Shown piece by piece: positions 8,813-17,901 of a stretch of 57,686 nucleotides of DNA (positions within the stretch are counted from its first letter, which is position 1; each line of letters begins with the position of its first letter). The notes under the pieces are model-generated. The model searched no databases and had not been told where the DNA came from. It saw only the letters and a program-made list of their open reading frames with translations. Position numbers and translations under genes: made by a program. Origin of the DNA: Peptococcaceae bacterium. Lineage in GTDB: Bacteria; Bacillota; Desulfitobacteriia; Desulfitobacteriales; Syntrophobotulaceae. The stretch covers positions 1-57,686 of the forward strand of contig JAAYUV010000057.1 in the NCBI GenBank assembly GCA_012517475.1. The letters are read 5' to 3'.

Positions 8813-9310
8813 ATGTCTCAGTTAGATAAAACCCTGCTGTTTGAACAATTGGAAACCTATCAGATTCAGCGTCATGATTTTCTTAATAATTTCCAGGTTA
8901 TCCGGGGATATTTACAGTTAAACATGCCGGACCGGGCTCTGGCGTACATAGATGAAGCGATTGCAGGATTATTGCCCCAACAGGAGATCTACAAAGTTGG
9001 CCAGAAAAGTCTTCTGGCAATACTCATGGGTTTGTATATTGGGGTGAGATTAAAAGGTGTGGAAATGATGGTCAGTTTTCCGCCGGAAATGAAAAAAGAA
9101 GAGTTCTGGCTGGAAAGATGGCAGGAAGAATATGCTTTGCAGTTTTATGGTTACACTAAGGAATGTATCAGCCTGATTCCGGAAGATAGGAATCCTGAAG
9201 ATTTATTTGCTGAAATACATTTGACTGCACTTACTGACGGTTTTGCCTGTGAGTTTTTGCTTCTGGATCAGAGGCAGCCATATCTTGAAAGAAAATTTTC
9301 CACAAAATAA
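8813..9310 (+). CDS. Spo0B-like sensor kinase fragment / phosphotransferase
   Basis: A 165-residue protein with a Spo0B-type helical hairpin near its start: QRHDFLNNFQVIRGYLQLN contains the phospho-accepting histidine and the Asn of the H-box. No clear ATP-binding N or G boxes are visible afterwards, as in Spo0B, which transfers phosphate between response regulators in the sporulation phosphorelay. Genes of this type commonly sit just before obg in Firmicutes, as here. ATG at 8813 is chosen because GGGAGG precedes it; the longer frame would start inside the rpmA terminator. The assignment rests on the motif and context. Confidence 0.75.
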   Translation: MSQLDKTLLFEQLETYQIQRHDFLNNFQVIRGYLQLNMPDRALAYIDEAIAGLLPQQEIYKVGQKSLLAILMGLYIGVRLKGVEMMVSFPPEMKKEEFWLERWQEEYALQFYGYTKECISLIPEDRNPEDLFAEIHLTALTDGFACEFLLLDQRQPYLERKFSTK

Positions 9311-9370
9311 GAAGATTGTCCGTGTAAGGTTAAAAGTAGGGCCTAGTTTGAACAAAGGGGTTTAGCAACA

Positions 9371-10648
9371 ATGTTTTATGATCGGACAAAAATTTACGTA
9401 AAAGCCGGCGATGGTGGAGCAGGAGCAGTATCTTTCCGCAGAGAAAAATATGTTCCACTTGGGGGACCTAACGGAGGGGACGGCGGCCGCGGCGGGAACA
9501 TAATCCTGGAGGCGGATGAAGGCTTAAGAACCCTTGTGGATTTTCGATATAAAAGGCACTATAAAGCCGATCGGGGTGAACACGGAGAAGGGAAAGACAT
9601 GCATGGCAAAAGTGCGGAGGACCTGATCCTCCGGGTACCCGCCGGCACAATGATTAAGGATGAAGCTACGGGGGAGATCCTTGCAGATCTGACCAGGCAC
9701 GGGCAGCGGGTAACCATAGCAAAAGGCGGGCGGGGAGGCCGGGGTAACGCCAGGTTTATGAGCAATACCAATAAGGCCCCGACGGTAGCCGAAAGAGGGG
9801 AACCCGGCGAAGAACACTGGCTGCTGCTGGAACTAAAACTATTAGCAGACGTTGGTTTGGTTGGCTTTCCCAATGTAGGGAAATCTACGCTTATTTCCAG
9901 GGTGTCCGCAGCACGTCCGAAAATTGCAGATTATCATTTCACGACGCTGGTTCCTAATCTCGGAGTGGTTAAAGTTGAGGATGAAAGCTTTGTCATGGCC
10001 GACATTCCCGGAATAATTGAAGGTGCTCATACAGGGGCAGGACTAGGGCATGAGTTTTTACGTCATATTGAACGTACCAGATTATTGCTTCATATCCTTG
10101 ATATCGGAGGAACAGAGGGACGGGATCCTATTCGCGATTTTGAAATTATTAATAGGGAATTACAGCAGTATAGTCCTGCTTTAGCCGAAAGACCAATGAT
10201 TGTTGTACCGAATAAAATGGATGTGAGCGGTGCTGAAGAAAATCTTACCAGGCTTAAACAGTTTTTGCAGGGACAATATGAAATTTTCCCTATTTCTGCG
10301 GTTACCGGAGAAGGAGTTCAGGAACTCCTTCACAAAGTGATCCAGGTACTCCCCCAATTGCATCCTATTGAATTTTCTGCAAATCCGGATGAACATCGGA
10401 CAATCCAGGCTAAAAATGAGGAGCGCTTTCGGATTGATCGTCAGGATACAATGTATGTAATAAAAGGGAAAGAAATTGAAAGACATGCGGCTATGGCCTA
10501 TCTGGATACCGATGACGGGATTATGCGCTTTCAAAATATATTAAAAGTCATGGGTGTTGATGACGCTCTCCGGGAGGAAGGAATAAAAGCAGGCGATAAA
10601 GTCATGATCGGGAATTTGGAGTTAGAATGGTCAGAAGGAGGGCAATAA
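9371..10648 (+). CDS. obgE: GTPase Obg/CgtA
   Basis: This 425-residue ribosome-assembly and stress GTPase has the glycine-rich Obg fold at residues 1-158 (GGPNGGDGGRGG, GRGGRGNARF). The G domain follows with G1 GFPNVGKST, G3 DIPGIIEGA and G4 NKMD. The C-terminal OCT domain lies at about 340-425 (YVIKGKEIERHAAMAYLDTD). Length is normal. It binds the 50S subunit and takes part in late assembly and, in Bacillus, in the general stress response and sporulation. It is one base upstream of yhbY, so the two are translationally linked. Confidence 0.98.
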   Translation: MFYDRTKIYVKAGDGGAGAVSFRREKYVPLGGPNGGDGGRGGNIILEADEGLRTLVDFRYKRHYKADRGEHGEGKDMHGKSAEDLILRVPAGTMIKDEATGEILADLTRHGQRVTIAKGGRGGRGNARFMSNTNKAPTVAERGEPGEEHWLLLELKLLADVGLVGFPNVGKSTLISRVSAARPKIADYHFTTLVPNLGVVKVEDESFVMADIPGIIEGAHTGAGLGHEFLRHIERTRLLLHILDIGGTEGRDPIRDFEIINRELQQYSPALAERPMIVVPNKMDVSGAEENLTRLKQFLQGQYEIFPISAVTGEGVQELLHKVIQVLPQLHPIEFSANPDEHRTIQAKNEERFRIDRQDTMYVIKGKEIERHAAMAYLDTDDGIMRFQNILKVMGVDDALREEGIKAGDKVMIGNLELEWSEGGQ

Positions 10649-10649
10649 T

Positions 10650-10943
10650 TTGCTGACCGGTAAACAAAAAAGATATTTAAGGTCGTTGGGGAATGAGATG
10701 GAACCGATTCTGTTTGTGGGAAAAGAAGAAATCACTGAAAATGTGATTAAGCAGGCAAATAATGCACTTGAAGCGAGAGAACTGATTAAAGGAAGAGTAC
10801 TGCAGAATTGTGCAGATGTTCCCCAAAACATAGCGATGGAATTGGCCGGCGCGGCTAAAGCTGAACTTGTTCAGGTTATTGGACGCAACTTCCTTCTTTA
10901 TCGCATGTCCGAGGAAAAGACGAGAATCATTTTGCCTGAATAA
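10650..10943 (+). CDS. yhbY: YhbY family ribosome assembly RNA-binding protein
   Basis: A 97-residue CRS1-YhbY (CRM) domain protein beginning LTGKQKRYLRSLGNEMEPI, with the RNA-binding GKEEITENVIKQANNALEARELIKG core split over helix and strand. It associates with pre-50S particles. It starts at TTG 10650 with AAGGAGGG just upstream inside the end of obgE. Its place between obgE and nadD is conserved in Firmicutes. Confidence 0.93.
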   Translation: MLTGKQKRYLRSLGNEMEPILFVGKEEITENVIKQANNALEARELIKGRVLQNCADVPQNIAMELAGAAKAELVQVIGRNFLLYRMSEEKTRIILPE

Positions 10944-10998
10944 ATAGTTTTCTGTTTCATGGAATCAAGATTTACAGATATAACCGGGGAGAATAAGG

Positions 10999-11646
10999 AT
11001 GGAAGCCAATGTTCGTGAATCAATCGCAGGTGGGTTAAAACTTGGTATCATGGGAGGAACCTTTGACCCGATCCATTATGGGCATCTGGTTGCCGCAGAG
11101 ACAGCAAGGGTTGAACTCGGCCTTGATCATGTCCTATTTATCCCAACCGGTATTCCTCCTCATAAAACAGATCGGTTGATAACCGAAGCCAATCTGCGCT
11201 TTGAAATGGTTGAAATGTCTATTCGCAGTAATCAAAATTTTAAAGTATCCCGTATGGAAATTGAAAGGAATGGTCCGACCTATACCATTGATACATTACG
11301 GATATTGAAAGATATGTTTCCCAATCAGGAACTTTACTTCATAACAGGGACAGATGCTTTAAAGGAACTGCTTACCTGGAGGGAACCGGAGGAAATAATC
11401 CGGCTGTCAAGAATAGTAGGAGCATCCAGGCCGGGTTATGACTCTCATAGTGAACTGGGCAAAATTTTTCAAAAATTTCCTTTTATGAAGGATCGGATTT
11501 CCCGGTTGGAGGTTCCTGCGTTGGCGATATCTTCTACGGATATTAGGGCAAGGGTTCAAAACCAAAAGTCTATCCGTTATCTTTTGCCCGATGAAGTCCG
11601 TCTCTTTATCAAGAAAAACAATCTCTACCAAACAAATAAAAATTGA
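10999..11646 (+). CDS. nadD: Nicotinate-nucleotide adenylyltransferase
   Basis: NadD joins nicotinate mononucleotide with ATP to form deamido-NAD in NAD biosynthesis. The nucleotidyltransferase signature GGTFDPIHYGHLVAAE is at about residues 19-34, and the C-terminal ISSTDIRAR motif (the ISSTxIR signature) is near 180. Length (215) is close to normal, with a roughly 12-residue extra N-terminus. GGGGAG precedes the ATG at 10999. It follows yhbY and precedes the yqeK/rsfS pair as in Bacillus, but an RRM gene with its own promoter is inserted between. Confidence 0.96.
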   Translation: MEANVRESIAGGLKLGIMGGTFDPIHYGHLVAAETARVELGLDHVLFIPTGIPPHKTDRLITEANLRFEMVEMSIRSNQNFKVSRMEIERNGPTYTIDTLRILKDMFPNQELYFITGTDALKELLTWREPEEIIRLSRIVGASRPGYDSHSELGKIFQKFPFMKDRISRLEVPALAISSTDIRARVQNQKSIRYLLPDEVRLFIKKNNLYQTNKN

Positions 11647-11688
11647 CTTCCGGCTGCATTGTATACTATAGTATAAGTTGCTTATACT
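11643..11688 (+). promoter_or_regulatory. Overlapping promoters and dyads before the RRM gene
   Basis: Two promoter readings overlap: TTGACT (11643-11648), 18 bases, TATAGT (11667-11672); and TTGTAT (11659-11664), 18 bases, TATACT (11683-11688). The region also holds a perfect 14-bp palindrome (11662-11675, TATACTATAGTATA) and a 7-bp inverted repeat GTATAAG-TTG-CTTATAC (11671-11687). A repressor covering both start regions would be plausible. Confidence 0.55.
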
Positions 11689-11718
11689 ATTATCAAAATT
11701 ATTTTAGAGGTGAATCAG

Positions 11719-11973
11719 ATGACAAAAACTCTGTATGTAGGCAATCTTCCCTGGAGCACTTCTTCAGAGGAACTGACCGAGTTTTTTTCTCGGTACGGTA
11801 ATGTGGTTGGCAGCAGAATTATTACCGACAGAGAAACAGGTCGTTCAAGGGGTTTTGGCTTTGTAGAAGTCGCTGCGGATGATGCTGCCCGACTTGCCGA
11901 GGAACTTAATGGCAGTGATTTTAATGGCCGTTCACTGACAGTTAACGAAGCTAGACCTCGCCAAACTGTCTAA
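11719..11973 (+). CDS. Single-RRM RNA-binding protein
   Basis: An 84-residue protein consisting of one RNA recognition motif. RNP2 is LYVGNL and RNP1 is RGFGFVEV, with the standard beta-alpha-beta order. Small free-standing RRM proteins of this kind occur in cyanobacteria and scattered Firmicutes and are often cold- or stress-induced; their RNA targets are mostly unknown. ATG 11719 is preceded by AGAGGTG. The gene has its own promoter region with dyads and its own terminator, so it is probably regulated separately from the surrounding nadD-yqeK-rsfS genes. Confidence 0.93.
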   Translation: MTKTLYVGNLPWSTSSEELTEFFSRYGNVVGSRIITDRETGRSRGFGFVEVAADDAARLAEELNGSDFNGRSLTVNEARPRQTV

Positions 11974-12021
11974 GCGTTTTGGTTAGGGGTTTTTCTTAAG
12001 ATAAACATCCCTGAGCCCGGC

Positions 12022-12055
12022 GAATACGGTACAATAGTGTGCCGTATTCTTCTTA
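12022..12055 (+). terminator. Terminator after the RRM gene
   Basis: GAATACGG (12022-12029) pairs with CCGTATTC (12042-12049) across a 12-base loop and is followed by the T-rich TTCTTATTATC. It separates the RRM gene from yqeK. Confidence 0.6.
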
Positions 12056-12093
12056 TTATCATTTTTATCTCACTCGGAACAGAGGTGGAAATC

Positions 12094-12669
12094 ATGGCAT
12101 ACTCCCTTGGGCAATTTCGCCTTCAGGCAGCAAAAAGTCTGGAGTTTGAAAGATTCCAGCATACTATCGGAGTGGAAGTACTCGCTTGTGATCTCGCCAA
12201 GAAATATCAAATCAATGCTGAAGCAGCTTCGTTGGCTGCCCTTACTCATGACATGGCAAAAGCCTATTCAATTCAGGAACAAATTGAGAAAGCAAAAGAA
12301 TGGAACCTGATCCACTATCCTGAGGATTTGCAGTGTCCTCAGGTAATCCATGGAAGAGTTGCAGCATACATGCTGCAAAATGAATATGGAATTAATGATC
12401 AGGATATTCTCAATGCGGTAGCCAATCATACCTTGGGAAGACCGGGAATGTCACCTTTGGAAATGCTGATATACAGCGCAGACCTTACGGAACCCTCAAG
12501 GTGTTTTCATGGAGTAGACAAGCTGCGTGAGAAGTTGTATGATGACCTTAAAGAGGGAACCTTGGCTTGTGTCGAGCATACGATAAATTACCTTACCCAA
12601 AGTGCAAAGGTTATCCACCCTCTAACCCTGCTTACGTATGAAAGCTTAAAGAAAAATGAAAATGATTAA
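12094..12669 (+). CDS. yqeK: HD-domain hydrolase YqeK (symmetrical Ap4A hydrolase type)
   Basis: A 191-residue HD-domain phosphohydrolase. The metal-binding residues are seen in RFQHTIGVEVLA, in ALTHDMAK (the HD pair) and in NHTLGRPGM. YqeK family members cleave diadenosine tetraphosphate symmetrically to ADP. ATG 12094 is selected because AGAGGTGG precedes it; a longer frame begins inside the RRM terminator. The stop overlaps the frame of rsfS, which has its own ribosome site right after, so the two are in one operon as in Bacillus. Confidence 0.92.
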   Translation: MAYSLGQFRLQAAKSLEFERFQHTIGVEVLACDLAKKYQINAEAASLAALTHDMAKAYSIQEQIEKAKEWNLIHYPEDLQCPQVIHGRVAAYMLQNEYGINDQDILNAVANHTLGRPGMSPLEMLIYSADLTEPSRCFHGVDKLREKLYDDLKEGTLACVEHTINYLTQSAKVIHPLTLLTYESLKKNEND

Positions 12670-12685
12670 TAAAGGAGGCTCCAAT

Positions 12686-13027
12686 TTGGTACTTGGTCAT
12701 AACCTGTTGAGTAAAGTGGTTGATTATATTGATGACAAAAAAGGAAATAAAATAACCATTTTGGAACTCAAAGGAATCTCTATTATCGCGGATTATTTTA
12801 TTATTGCTACTGGAAACACGACAACACAAACAAAAGCGATTACTGATTATTTGCTGGAAAAATTACCGGAACTGGGAGTGCCGATTTTAAGAAAAGAAGG
12901 ACTGCCGGAAGCTAACTGGGTATTAGTAGACTGTGGTGATCTCGTGATTCATATCATGACACCGGAAACCAGGGAATTCTATAGTCTGGAAAGGCTATGG
13001 GGAGATGCCCGTGAAGTGGTATTGTAA
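12686..13027 (+). CDS. rsfS: Ribosomal silencing factor RsfS
   Basis: A 113-residue RsfS/YbeB/Iojap protein. It binds L14 on the 50S subunit and blocks subunit joining when nutrients are short. Family motifs are visible: ISIIADYFIIATGNTTTQTKA, followed by the VLVDCGDLVIHIMTPETREFY region. The start is TTG 12686, seven bases after AAAGGAGG at 12671-12678; an upstream in-frame ATG at 12656 lies before this site and inside yqeK. Confidence 0.94.
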   Translation: MVLGHNLLSKVVDYIDDKKGNKITILELKGISIIADYFIIATGNTTTQTKAITDYLLEKLPELGVPILRKEGLPEANWVLVDCGDLVIHIMTPETREFYSLERLWGDAREVVL

Positions 13028-13030
13028 ACC

Positions 13031-13060
13031 TTGACTTAAGCTAAGGTTTCTATATAAAAT
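13031..13060 (+). promoter_or_regulatory. Promoter for the leuS T-box transcript
   Basis: TTGACT (13031-13036) and TAAAAT (13055-13060) with an 18-base spacer, just after the rsfS stop and before the T-box leader. TATAAA at 13053 with a 16-base spacer is an alternative -10 in the same place. Confidence 0.6.
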
Positions 13061-13093
13061 AAGATTTGTATTTTGTATAATTAATAAGCACTG

Positions 13094-13294
13094 AAGGAAA
13101 GAAGTACCTGCTGGAACTTGAATCAGAGAGGCAGCGGTTGGTGTAAGCTGTTTTCAAGGAGAGTTGGGAACTCAATTCCTGAGCTGTGTCCAGGTAGCAG
13201 CGGACACCGGTGTGAACCGTTATAATCTTTGAGCGCAATGAATTAGGGTGGTACCGCGGGAGAAGGCTCTCGTCCCTTGGGGATGGGAGTTTTT
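13094..13294 (+). promoter_or_regulatory. Leucine T-box riboswitch
   Basis: The T-box sequence AGGGTGGTACCGCG is at 13245-13258. A terminator stem pairs 13267-13276 with 13280-13289 (ten pairs including G-U) and is followed by TTTTT. In Stem I, AGTA at 13103-13106 and GAA at 13168-13170 match the specifier-loop signature. The next triplet, CTC at 13171-13173, is a leucine codon, in agreement with the downstream gene. Uncharged leucyl-tRNA would stabilise the antiterminator and turn leuS on. Confidence 0.92.
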
Positions 13295-13381
13295 GTGCAT
13301 TCTTACCATAACTATTAAAAAGGAATTCTTATTTTAGATTTGAACAAAAGGGAAAGAATAGGGACTGGGAGGTCGGATAAA

Positions 13382-15871
13382 ATGCAGGAAAGATACCTTT
13401 TTAATGAAATCGAATCCAAATGGCAGAAAAGCTGGTTTGAACACAAGGCCGGTAAAACGGATGATGACCCCAATAAGGGGAAATTTTATGCCTTGGCGAT
13501 GTTTCCTTATCCATCCGGAAATCTGCATATGGGTCATGTTCGCAATTATTCTATTGTTGATGTAATAGCGAGATTCAAAAGAATGCAGGGCTATAATGTT
13601 CTTCATCCGATTGGCTGGGATGCCTTTGGTCTTCCGGCTGAAAATGCTGCTATCAAAAATCAGACTCCGCCGGCGGAATGGACTTGGAAGAATATTGCCA
13701 ACATGAAACGGCAATTGCAGGAAATGGGTATCTCTTATGATTGGGACAGGGAAGTAGCTACCTGTCATCCCGATTATTATCGCTGGACCCAGTGGATTTT
13801 TCTTCAGTTTTACAAAAACGGTCTTGTTTATAAGAAAAAGGCCGCTGTAAACTGGTGCCCGTCCTGTGCTACGGTTCTGGCCAATGAACAGGTCGTGGAA
13901 GGGGCCTGCGAACGGTGTGATACCCCCGTTACAAAGAAGGACCTGGAGCAATGGTTTTTCAAAATAACCGATTATTCCGAGCAGCTTCTTAATGATCTGG
14001 AAAAACTGACCGGATGGCCGGAAAAAGTGAAGACGATGCAGCGCAACTGGATCGGTCGTTCTGAAGGGGTTGAGGCCAAATTTAAGGTGGTTGGCACAAC
14101 AGATATGATTACGGTATTTACCACCAGGGTGGATACTATTTTCGGAGTCAGTTATGTTGTTTTGGCCCCGGAACATCCCCTTGTCACCGAATTGGTTAAA
14201 GGAACAGAATATGAGGGCGATGTAAATGCATTTATCGAGAAGATGAAAGGTCTCAATGAAATTGCCCGAACTTCAACCGAAGCAGAAAAAGAGGGAATGT
14301 TTATTGGCCATCATTGCATCAATCCTTTAAGCGGAGAACTTGTTCCTATTTGGATTGCTAACTATGTTCTCCTGGAATATGGTACGGGAGCCGTCATGGG
14401 GGTTCCCGGACATGATGAAAGAGATTTTGAATTCGCTAAAAAGTATAATCTTCCGATTACCAGAGTTATTCTCGATCCGAAAATGTCTGTGGAAGACAAA
14501 GACCTTCCGTTGGAAGCAGCCTACACAGAGGACGGAATGATGGTAAATTCCGCCGATTTTGATGGAACGGACAACACGACTGCCTGGGACAGGATGGCAG
14601 GAAAACTTGAAAAATTCCAATTAGGTGAACGAAAGATTAACTATAGGCTGAGGGATTGGCTCATATCCCGGCAGCGGTATTGGGGAGCCCCGATCCCTAT
14701 GATTTATTGCGATTCCTGCGGAACGGTCCCGGTTCCGGATGATCAGCTGCCTGTGCAGCTTCCTGCCGACGTGGTTTTTAAAGCGGGAGAAAATCCCCTA
14801 ACCACTTCCCAGACGTTTGTCAATGCGACCTGCCCCAAATGCGGGGGAAAGGCTCGCAGGGAGACAGATACCATGGATACGTTCATGTGTTCATCCTGGT
14901 ATTATTTACGATATTGTGATCCCCGGAATACGTCGAAAGCCTTTGACGAGAAAACTACGGCCAAATGGATGAATGTGGACCAGTATGTGGGTGGGGTAGA
15001 ACATGCTATCCTCCACCTGCTGTATTCCCGCTTCTTTACCAAGGCACTCCGGGATTTCGGCTATCTGGATGTGGATGAACCTTTTGCCAATCTCCTGACT
15101 CAGGGGATGGTTTGTATGGATGGGTCCAAGATGTCCAAGTCCAAAGGAAATGTGGTCAGTCCTGAAGAAATTATTGGCAAATATGGGGCCGACACCGCCA
15201 GAATGTTTATTCTTTTTGCTGCACCGCCTGAGCGTGATCTGGAGTGGAGTGACCAGGGAGTGGAAGGCTGTTACCGTTTCCTGAACCGGGTCTGGCGTTT
15301 GGTTGCTCAATATGAGGAATCGTTCAAAACAGAAGAAAACGGAAATAAAAGCCTATCCCCGGAAAAACTTAGTGCTGAAGCCAAAAAGATGCGTTTTCAT
15401 ATTCATACCTCCATTAAACGGGTAACCAACGATGTAGGGACAAGATTCAACTTTAATACGGCAATCAGCTCTATTATGGAGTTGGTCAATGCCCTTTATC
15501 TCTATAAAGAGCAAAAAGATGTCAACCCTTGCGTTGCCAGGGAGGGGATTGAAACGGTTCTTAAACTTTTAGCTCCGTTTGCCCCTCATATTACCGAAGA
15601 ACTATGGAGTCAGATCGGATATACTGAGAGTATTCACAAACAAACATGGCCTTGCCTGGATGAAAGTGCACTGGTTGAAGAAGAAATCACAATTATCCTT
15701 CAAGTCAACGGCAAGGTACGTGATAAGGTTCAGGTCCCGGCGCAAATAGCTGAAGAAGAACTGGAGAAACTTCTTCTTGCTTCCGATAAAGTCAAACAAT
15801 ATCTGGAAGGAAAAACCGTGGTCAAGGTGATTACGGTTCCGGGTAAACTGGTTAATATTGTGGTTAGGTAG
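13382..15871 (+). CDS. leuS: Leucyl-tRNA synthetase
   Basis: An 829-residue class I synthetase charging tRNA-Leu. The HIGH-type signature is [16 protein letters not shown] near residue 40. A zinc-binding cysteine set lies near 160 (WCPSC...CERC). The CP1 editing domain spans about 220-410 ([34 protein letters not shown]). The catalytic loop is MSKSKGNVV near residue 585. An anticodon-binding helical domain and a short C-terminal domain (QVNGKVRDK) complete it. ATG 13382 follows GGGAGG; the frame is open upstream to 13340 without a ribosome site. It is controlled by the leucine T-box upstream and ended by a hairpin at 15941. Confidence 0.98.
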   Translation: MQERYLFNEIESKWQKSWFEHKAGKTDDDPNKGKFYALAMFPYPSGNLHMGHVRNYSIVDVIARFKRMQGYNVLHPIGWDAFGLPAENAAIKNQTPPAEWTWKNIANMKRQLQEMGISYDWDREVATCHPDYYRWTQWIFLQFYKNGLVYKKKAAVNWCPSCATVLANEQVVEGACERCDTPVTKKDLEQWFFKITDYSEQLLNDLEKLTGWPEKVKTMQRNWIGRSEGVEAKFKVVGTTDMITVFTTRVDTIFGVSYVVLAPEHPLVTELVKGTEYEGDVNAFIEKMKGLNEIARTSTEAEKEGMFIGHHCINPLSGELVPIWIANYVLLEYGTGAVMGVPGHDERDFEFAKKYNLPITRVILDPKMSVEDKDLPLEAAYTEDGMMVNSADFDGTDNTTAWDRMAGKLEKFQLGERKINYRLRDWLISRQRYWGAPIPMIYCDSCGTVPVPDDQLPVQLPADVVFKAGENPLTTSQTFVNATCPKCGGKARRETDTMDTFMCSSWYYLRYCDPRNTSKAFDEKTTAKWMNVDQYVGGVEHAILHLLYSRFFTKALRDFGYLDVDEPFANLLTQGMVCMDGSKMSKSKGNVVSPEEIIGKYGADTARMFILFAAPPERDLEWSDQGVEGCYRFLNRVWRLVAQYEESFKTEENGNKSLSPEKLSAEAKKMRFHIHTSIKRVTNDVGTRFNFNTAISSIMELVNALYLYKEQKDVNPCVAREGIETVLKLLAPFAPHITEELWSQIGYTESIHKQTWPCLDESALVEEEITIILQVNGKVRDKVQVPAQIAEEELEKLLLASDKVKQYLEGKTVVKVITVPGKLVNIVVR

Positions 15872-15940
15872 TTTCAAAAAAATTTAGCGTCTGTAAATTT
15901 GAGGGTAAAAATCAATTATTAAGGGAATAGACCGTTAGTA

Positions 15941-15968
15941 AAGCCGTTGATCAAAGTCAGCGGCTTTT
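15941..15968 (+). terminator. Terminator after leuS
   Basis: AAGCCGTTGAT pairs with GTCAGCGGCTT (11 pairs, two of them G-U) across a short loop and is followed by TTTTTGGTTG. The rest of 15872-16099 shows no gene. Confidence 0.75.
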
Positions 15969-16099
15969 TGGTTGTACGAACTCTTTACTGATGGTTGACA
16001 AAAGGATGTAATAGTGGCATGCCAGGGGAAAAATGAACTCGCTGCATATTACGAGGGGACGAAGTTTTTAAAAGAAGCTCAGGGTTGAATTGTACGGCC

Positions 16100-16819
16100 T
16101 TAAGCAAACAATTGTCCCAGGGGAACCGCCAACCCTTCGAAAAAGGGAGATTGTGCGGTCTCTGCACCTTGATATACACGGTATTCCTTGATGTCTTGAT
16201 TTTCAAAGCTGTATAGATAAATTTCTTTGCGCAATGGGTTGATTATCCAGTATTCTTTGATACCGGCATGAAGATATAGACTAAGCTTTTTCAGCATATC
16301 TTTCTTTTGAGTTGATTCGGATAGTACTTCCAGCACCAGGGTGGGTGTACCGGTATACCTGCCCCTTTCATTTATGTTCTCCGTATCACAAATCACAATG
16401 ATGTCAGGCTGTACCACGTTCTTTTTTTCATCAATGACCAAAGTGACATCAAAGGGTGATGTAAGCGGGCGGCATGGTTTGCCTTTAAAGTAATTGTACA
16501 TAATATTGACAATCTCCATAATAATGCTTTGGTGATCATAGGAGGGGGAAGCTAACAGGTATACCTCCCCATCGATATACTCGTAGCGGTTTTCGCTAGC
16601 CTCGCTGAGCTTCAAAAAATCCTCATAAGTTATTTTTTCTTTATCCCAGATATAGGGTTCGGCCTTTTCGGCAATGATCGAAGAACTTTCTCCCGGTTCC
16701 ACATAGCGCTTTATGACCACCGTTTTTTTCCCGTTTTTTGTAATGATAACGTCTTCGAACCAAGCAAGTTTCAGGTAGCGGCCAAAATTATTCTGCGCCT
16801 CAGTCGATGTTATTTCCAT
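16100..16819 (-). CDS. Phd/YefM-like antitoxin domain fused to a Uma2-family nuclease
   Basis: This 239-residue protein has two parts. Residues 1-45 (EITSTEAQNNFGRYLKLA, then VIITKNGKKTVVIKR) look like the DNA-binding fold of Phd/YefM antitoxins. Residues about 60-239 match Uma2/DUF820 proteins of the PD-(D/E)XK nuclease fold: YEYIDGEVYLLASPS, VVQPDIIVICD and LVLEVLSEST carry the expected acidic residues, and EYWIINP follows. Uma2 proteins are expanded in cyanobacteria and some Firmicutes; their role is not settled. The second of two adjacent ATGs is taken because GGGGAG lies four bases from it. A perfect 23-bp inverted repeat lies just upstream and could be its operator. Confidence 0.82.
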   Translation of the reverse strand: MEITSTEAQNNFGRYLKLAWFEDVIITKNGKKTVVIKRYVEPGESSSIIAEKAEPYIWDKEKITYEDFLKLSEASENRYEYIDGEVYLLASPSYDHQSIIMEIVNIMYNYFKGKPCRPLTSPFDVTLVIDEKKNVVQPDIIVICDTENINERGRYTGTPTLVLEVLSESTQKKDMLKKLSLYLHAGIKEYWIINPLRKEIYLYSFENQDIKEYRVYQGAETAQSPFFEGLAVPLGQLFA

Positions 16820-16833
16820 CATACTCCCCCCAT

Positions 16834-16888
16834 ATTACTACAATAAAATTAGCTAAAATAAATTATTAGCTAATTTTATTGTAGTAAT
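16834..16888. repeat. Perfect 23-bp inverted repeat upstream of the Phd-Uma2 gene
   Basis: 16834-16856 (ATTACTACAATAAAATTAGC then TAA) is the exact reverse complement of 16866-16888, with a 9-base AT-rich spacer. It is AT-rich with no T tract on either side, so it fits an operator or a mobile-element remnant better than a terminator. It begins 12 bases upstream of the first ATG of the Phd-Uma2 gene and lies downstream of the creatininase-family gene. Confidence 0.9.
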
Positions 16889-16948
16889 CCTTTATTCAAA
16901 TGTCAAATGTAGAAACAAATTATCTATAGTTAATACAAAGAAGAGATC

Positions 16949-17800
16949 CTATAAGCATCCTTTTAGTAAAATCGCTCCGCTCATCTGTTCCACAAGCTTT
17001 AATTCAAACTCTTTTGCTTTCTTTATTTCAATCCTGGAGGGATTTCCGCAATAACCTAATGGAAAAGCTTTTTTCACTTCATCCCAGCCTTTAGACCAAA
17101 CAACTGCTTCATCAAGTGTTGTTTGGGTTGACTGAAGATGTTTTGCCAATTCGGTATTGACGTGCTCCGGAAAAACGGCGGACATCCAGCTGGTTTCAAA
17201 TGTACCGGCATGGAGGTCGACATATAGGGAAGGAGAGGTAAAAGCCGGCATATTGTAAGCGATCACAAAATTTTCTGCCTCGGCCAAGTTATATTGAGAC
17301 AAACTTTGATTGGGTACCAGGAAAAAAACGTTAGCTCTGTCATTACGCGCTTGTCTGACGGCCTGGATAATCGAGTTATTGTGATGAGGATCTCCATGAA
17401 TGCTGACGAGAATGACACTGCCGAACCCCCAGCGCAAAAGATCTGAAAGAATATCAAGCAGCAAGTTCACCATGGTCTGCGATTTTAGGTTGAATGAACC
17501 GGGAAAAGAACCTGTTGAATAATTCTTTCCCCAAAAGAGTGGGGGAGCAATCACACAGTGTTTTTCCCGCTGCCAAAGGTACTCCCGCAGTTTAAGGCAG
17601 AGGTGATTGGTCAGGTAAGTATTGGTAGCAACAGGGAGATGGGGGCCGTACTCTTCAATGGCGGAAATGGGAAATAGTACTGCTGCCCCTCCTATAGCGG
17701 ATTGTTCAATTTCCTTGTATGTCATATCCGTCATGAAACCGGTTACAGGAGGGCTTTGTTTTTTATTCCCTTTGACCAAAGGGAATAAGTTTCTGAACAT
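16949..17800 (-). CDS. Creatininase-family amidohydrolase
   Basis: A 283-residue protein of the creatininase/MftE-type family, metal-dependent hydrolases of cyclic amides or small peptides. Family motifs are present: FPISAIEEYGPHLPVATN (with Glu and His metal ligands), VSIHGDPHHNN and YVDLHAGTFETS. The typical EQHG is EEYG here, a change at a motif that usually includes a metal-coordinating Glu followed by His-Gly. The substrate cannot be predicted. GGAGGA precedes the ATG at 17800. It stands alone on the minus strand among accessory genes. Confidence 0.85.
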   Translation of the reverse strand: MFRNLFPLVKGNKKQSPPVTGFMTDMTYKEIEQSAIGGAAVLFPISAIEEYGPHLPVATNTYLTNHLCLKLREYLWQREKHCVIAPPLFWGKNYSTGSFPGSFNLKSQTMVNLLLDILSDLLRWGFGSVILVSIHGDPHHNNSIIQAVRQARNDRANVFFLVPNQSLSQYNLAEAENFVIAYNMPAFTSPSLYVDLHAGTFETSWMSAVFPEHVNTELAKHLQSTQTTLDEAVVWSKGWDEVKKAFPLGYCGNPSRIEIKKAKEFELKLVEQMSGAILLKGCL

Positions 17801-17901
17801 TTTTTTGTCCTCCGTTTCTTTTTATCATTGGTTATGTTCGCAAGTAATCTGCTGGTTTAATGTATGTCGGCAGAATGAAAAATGTTTAAGGAGAAGTCAA
17901 G

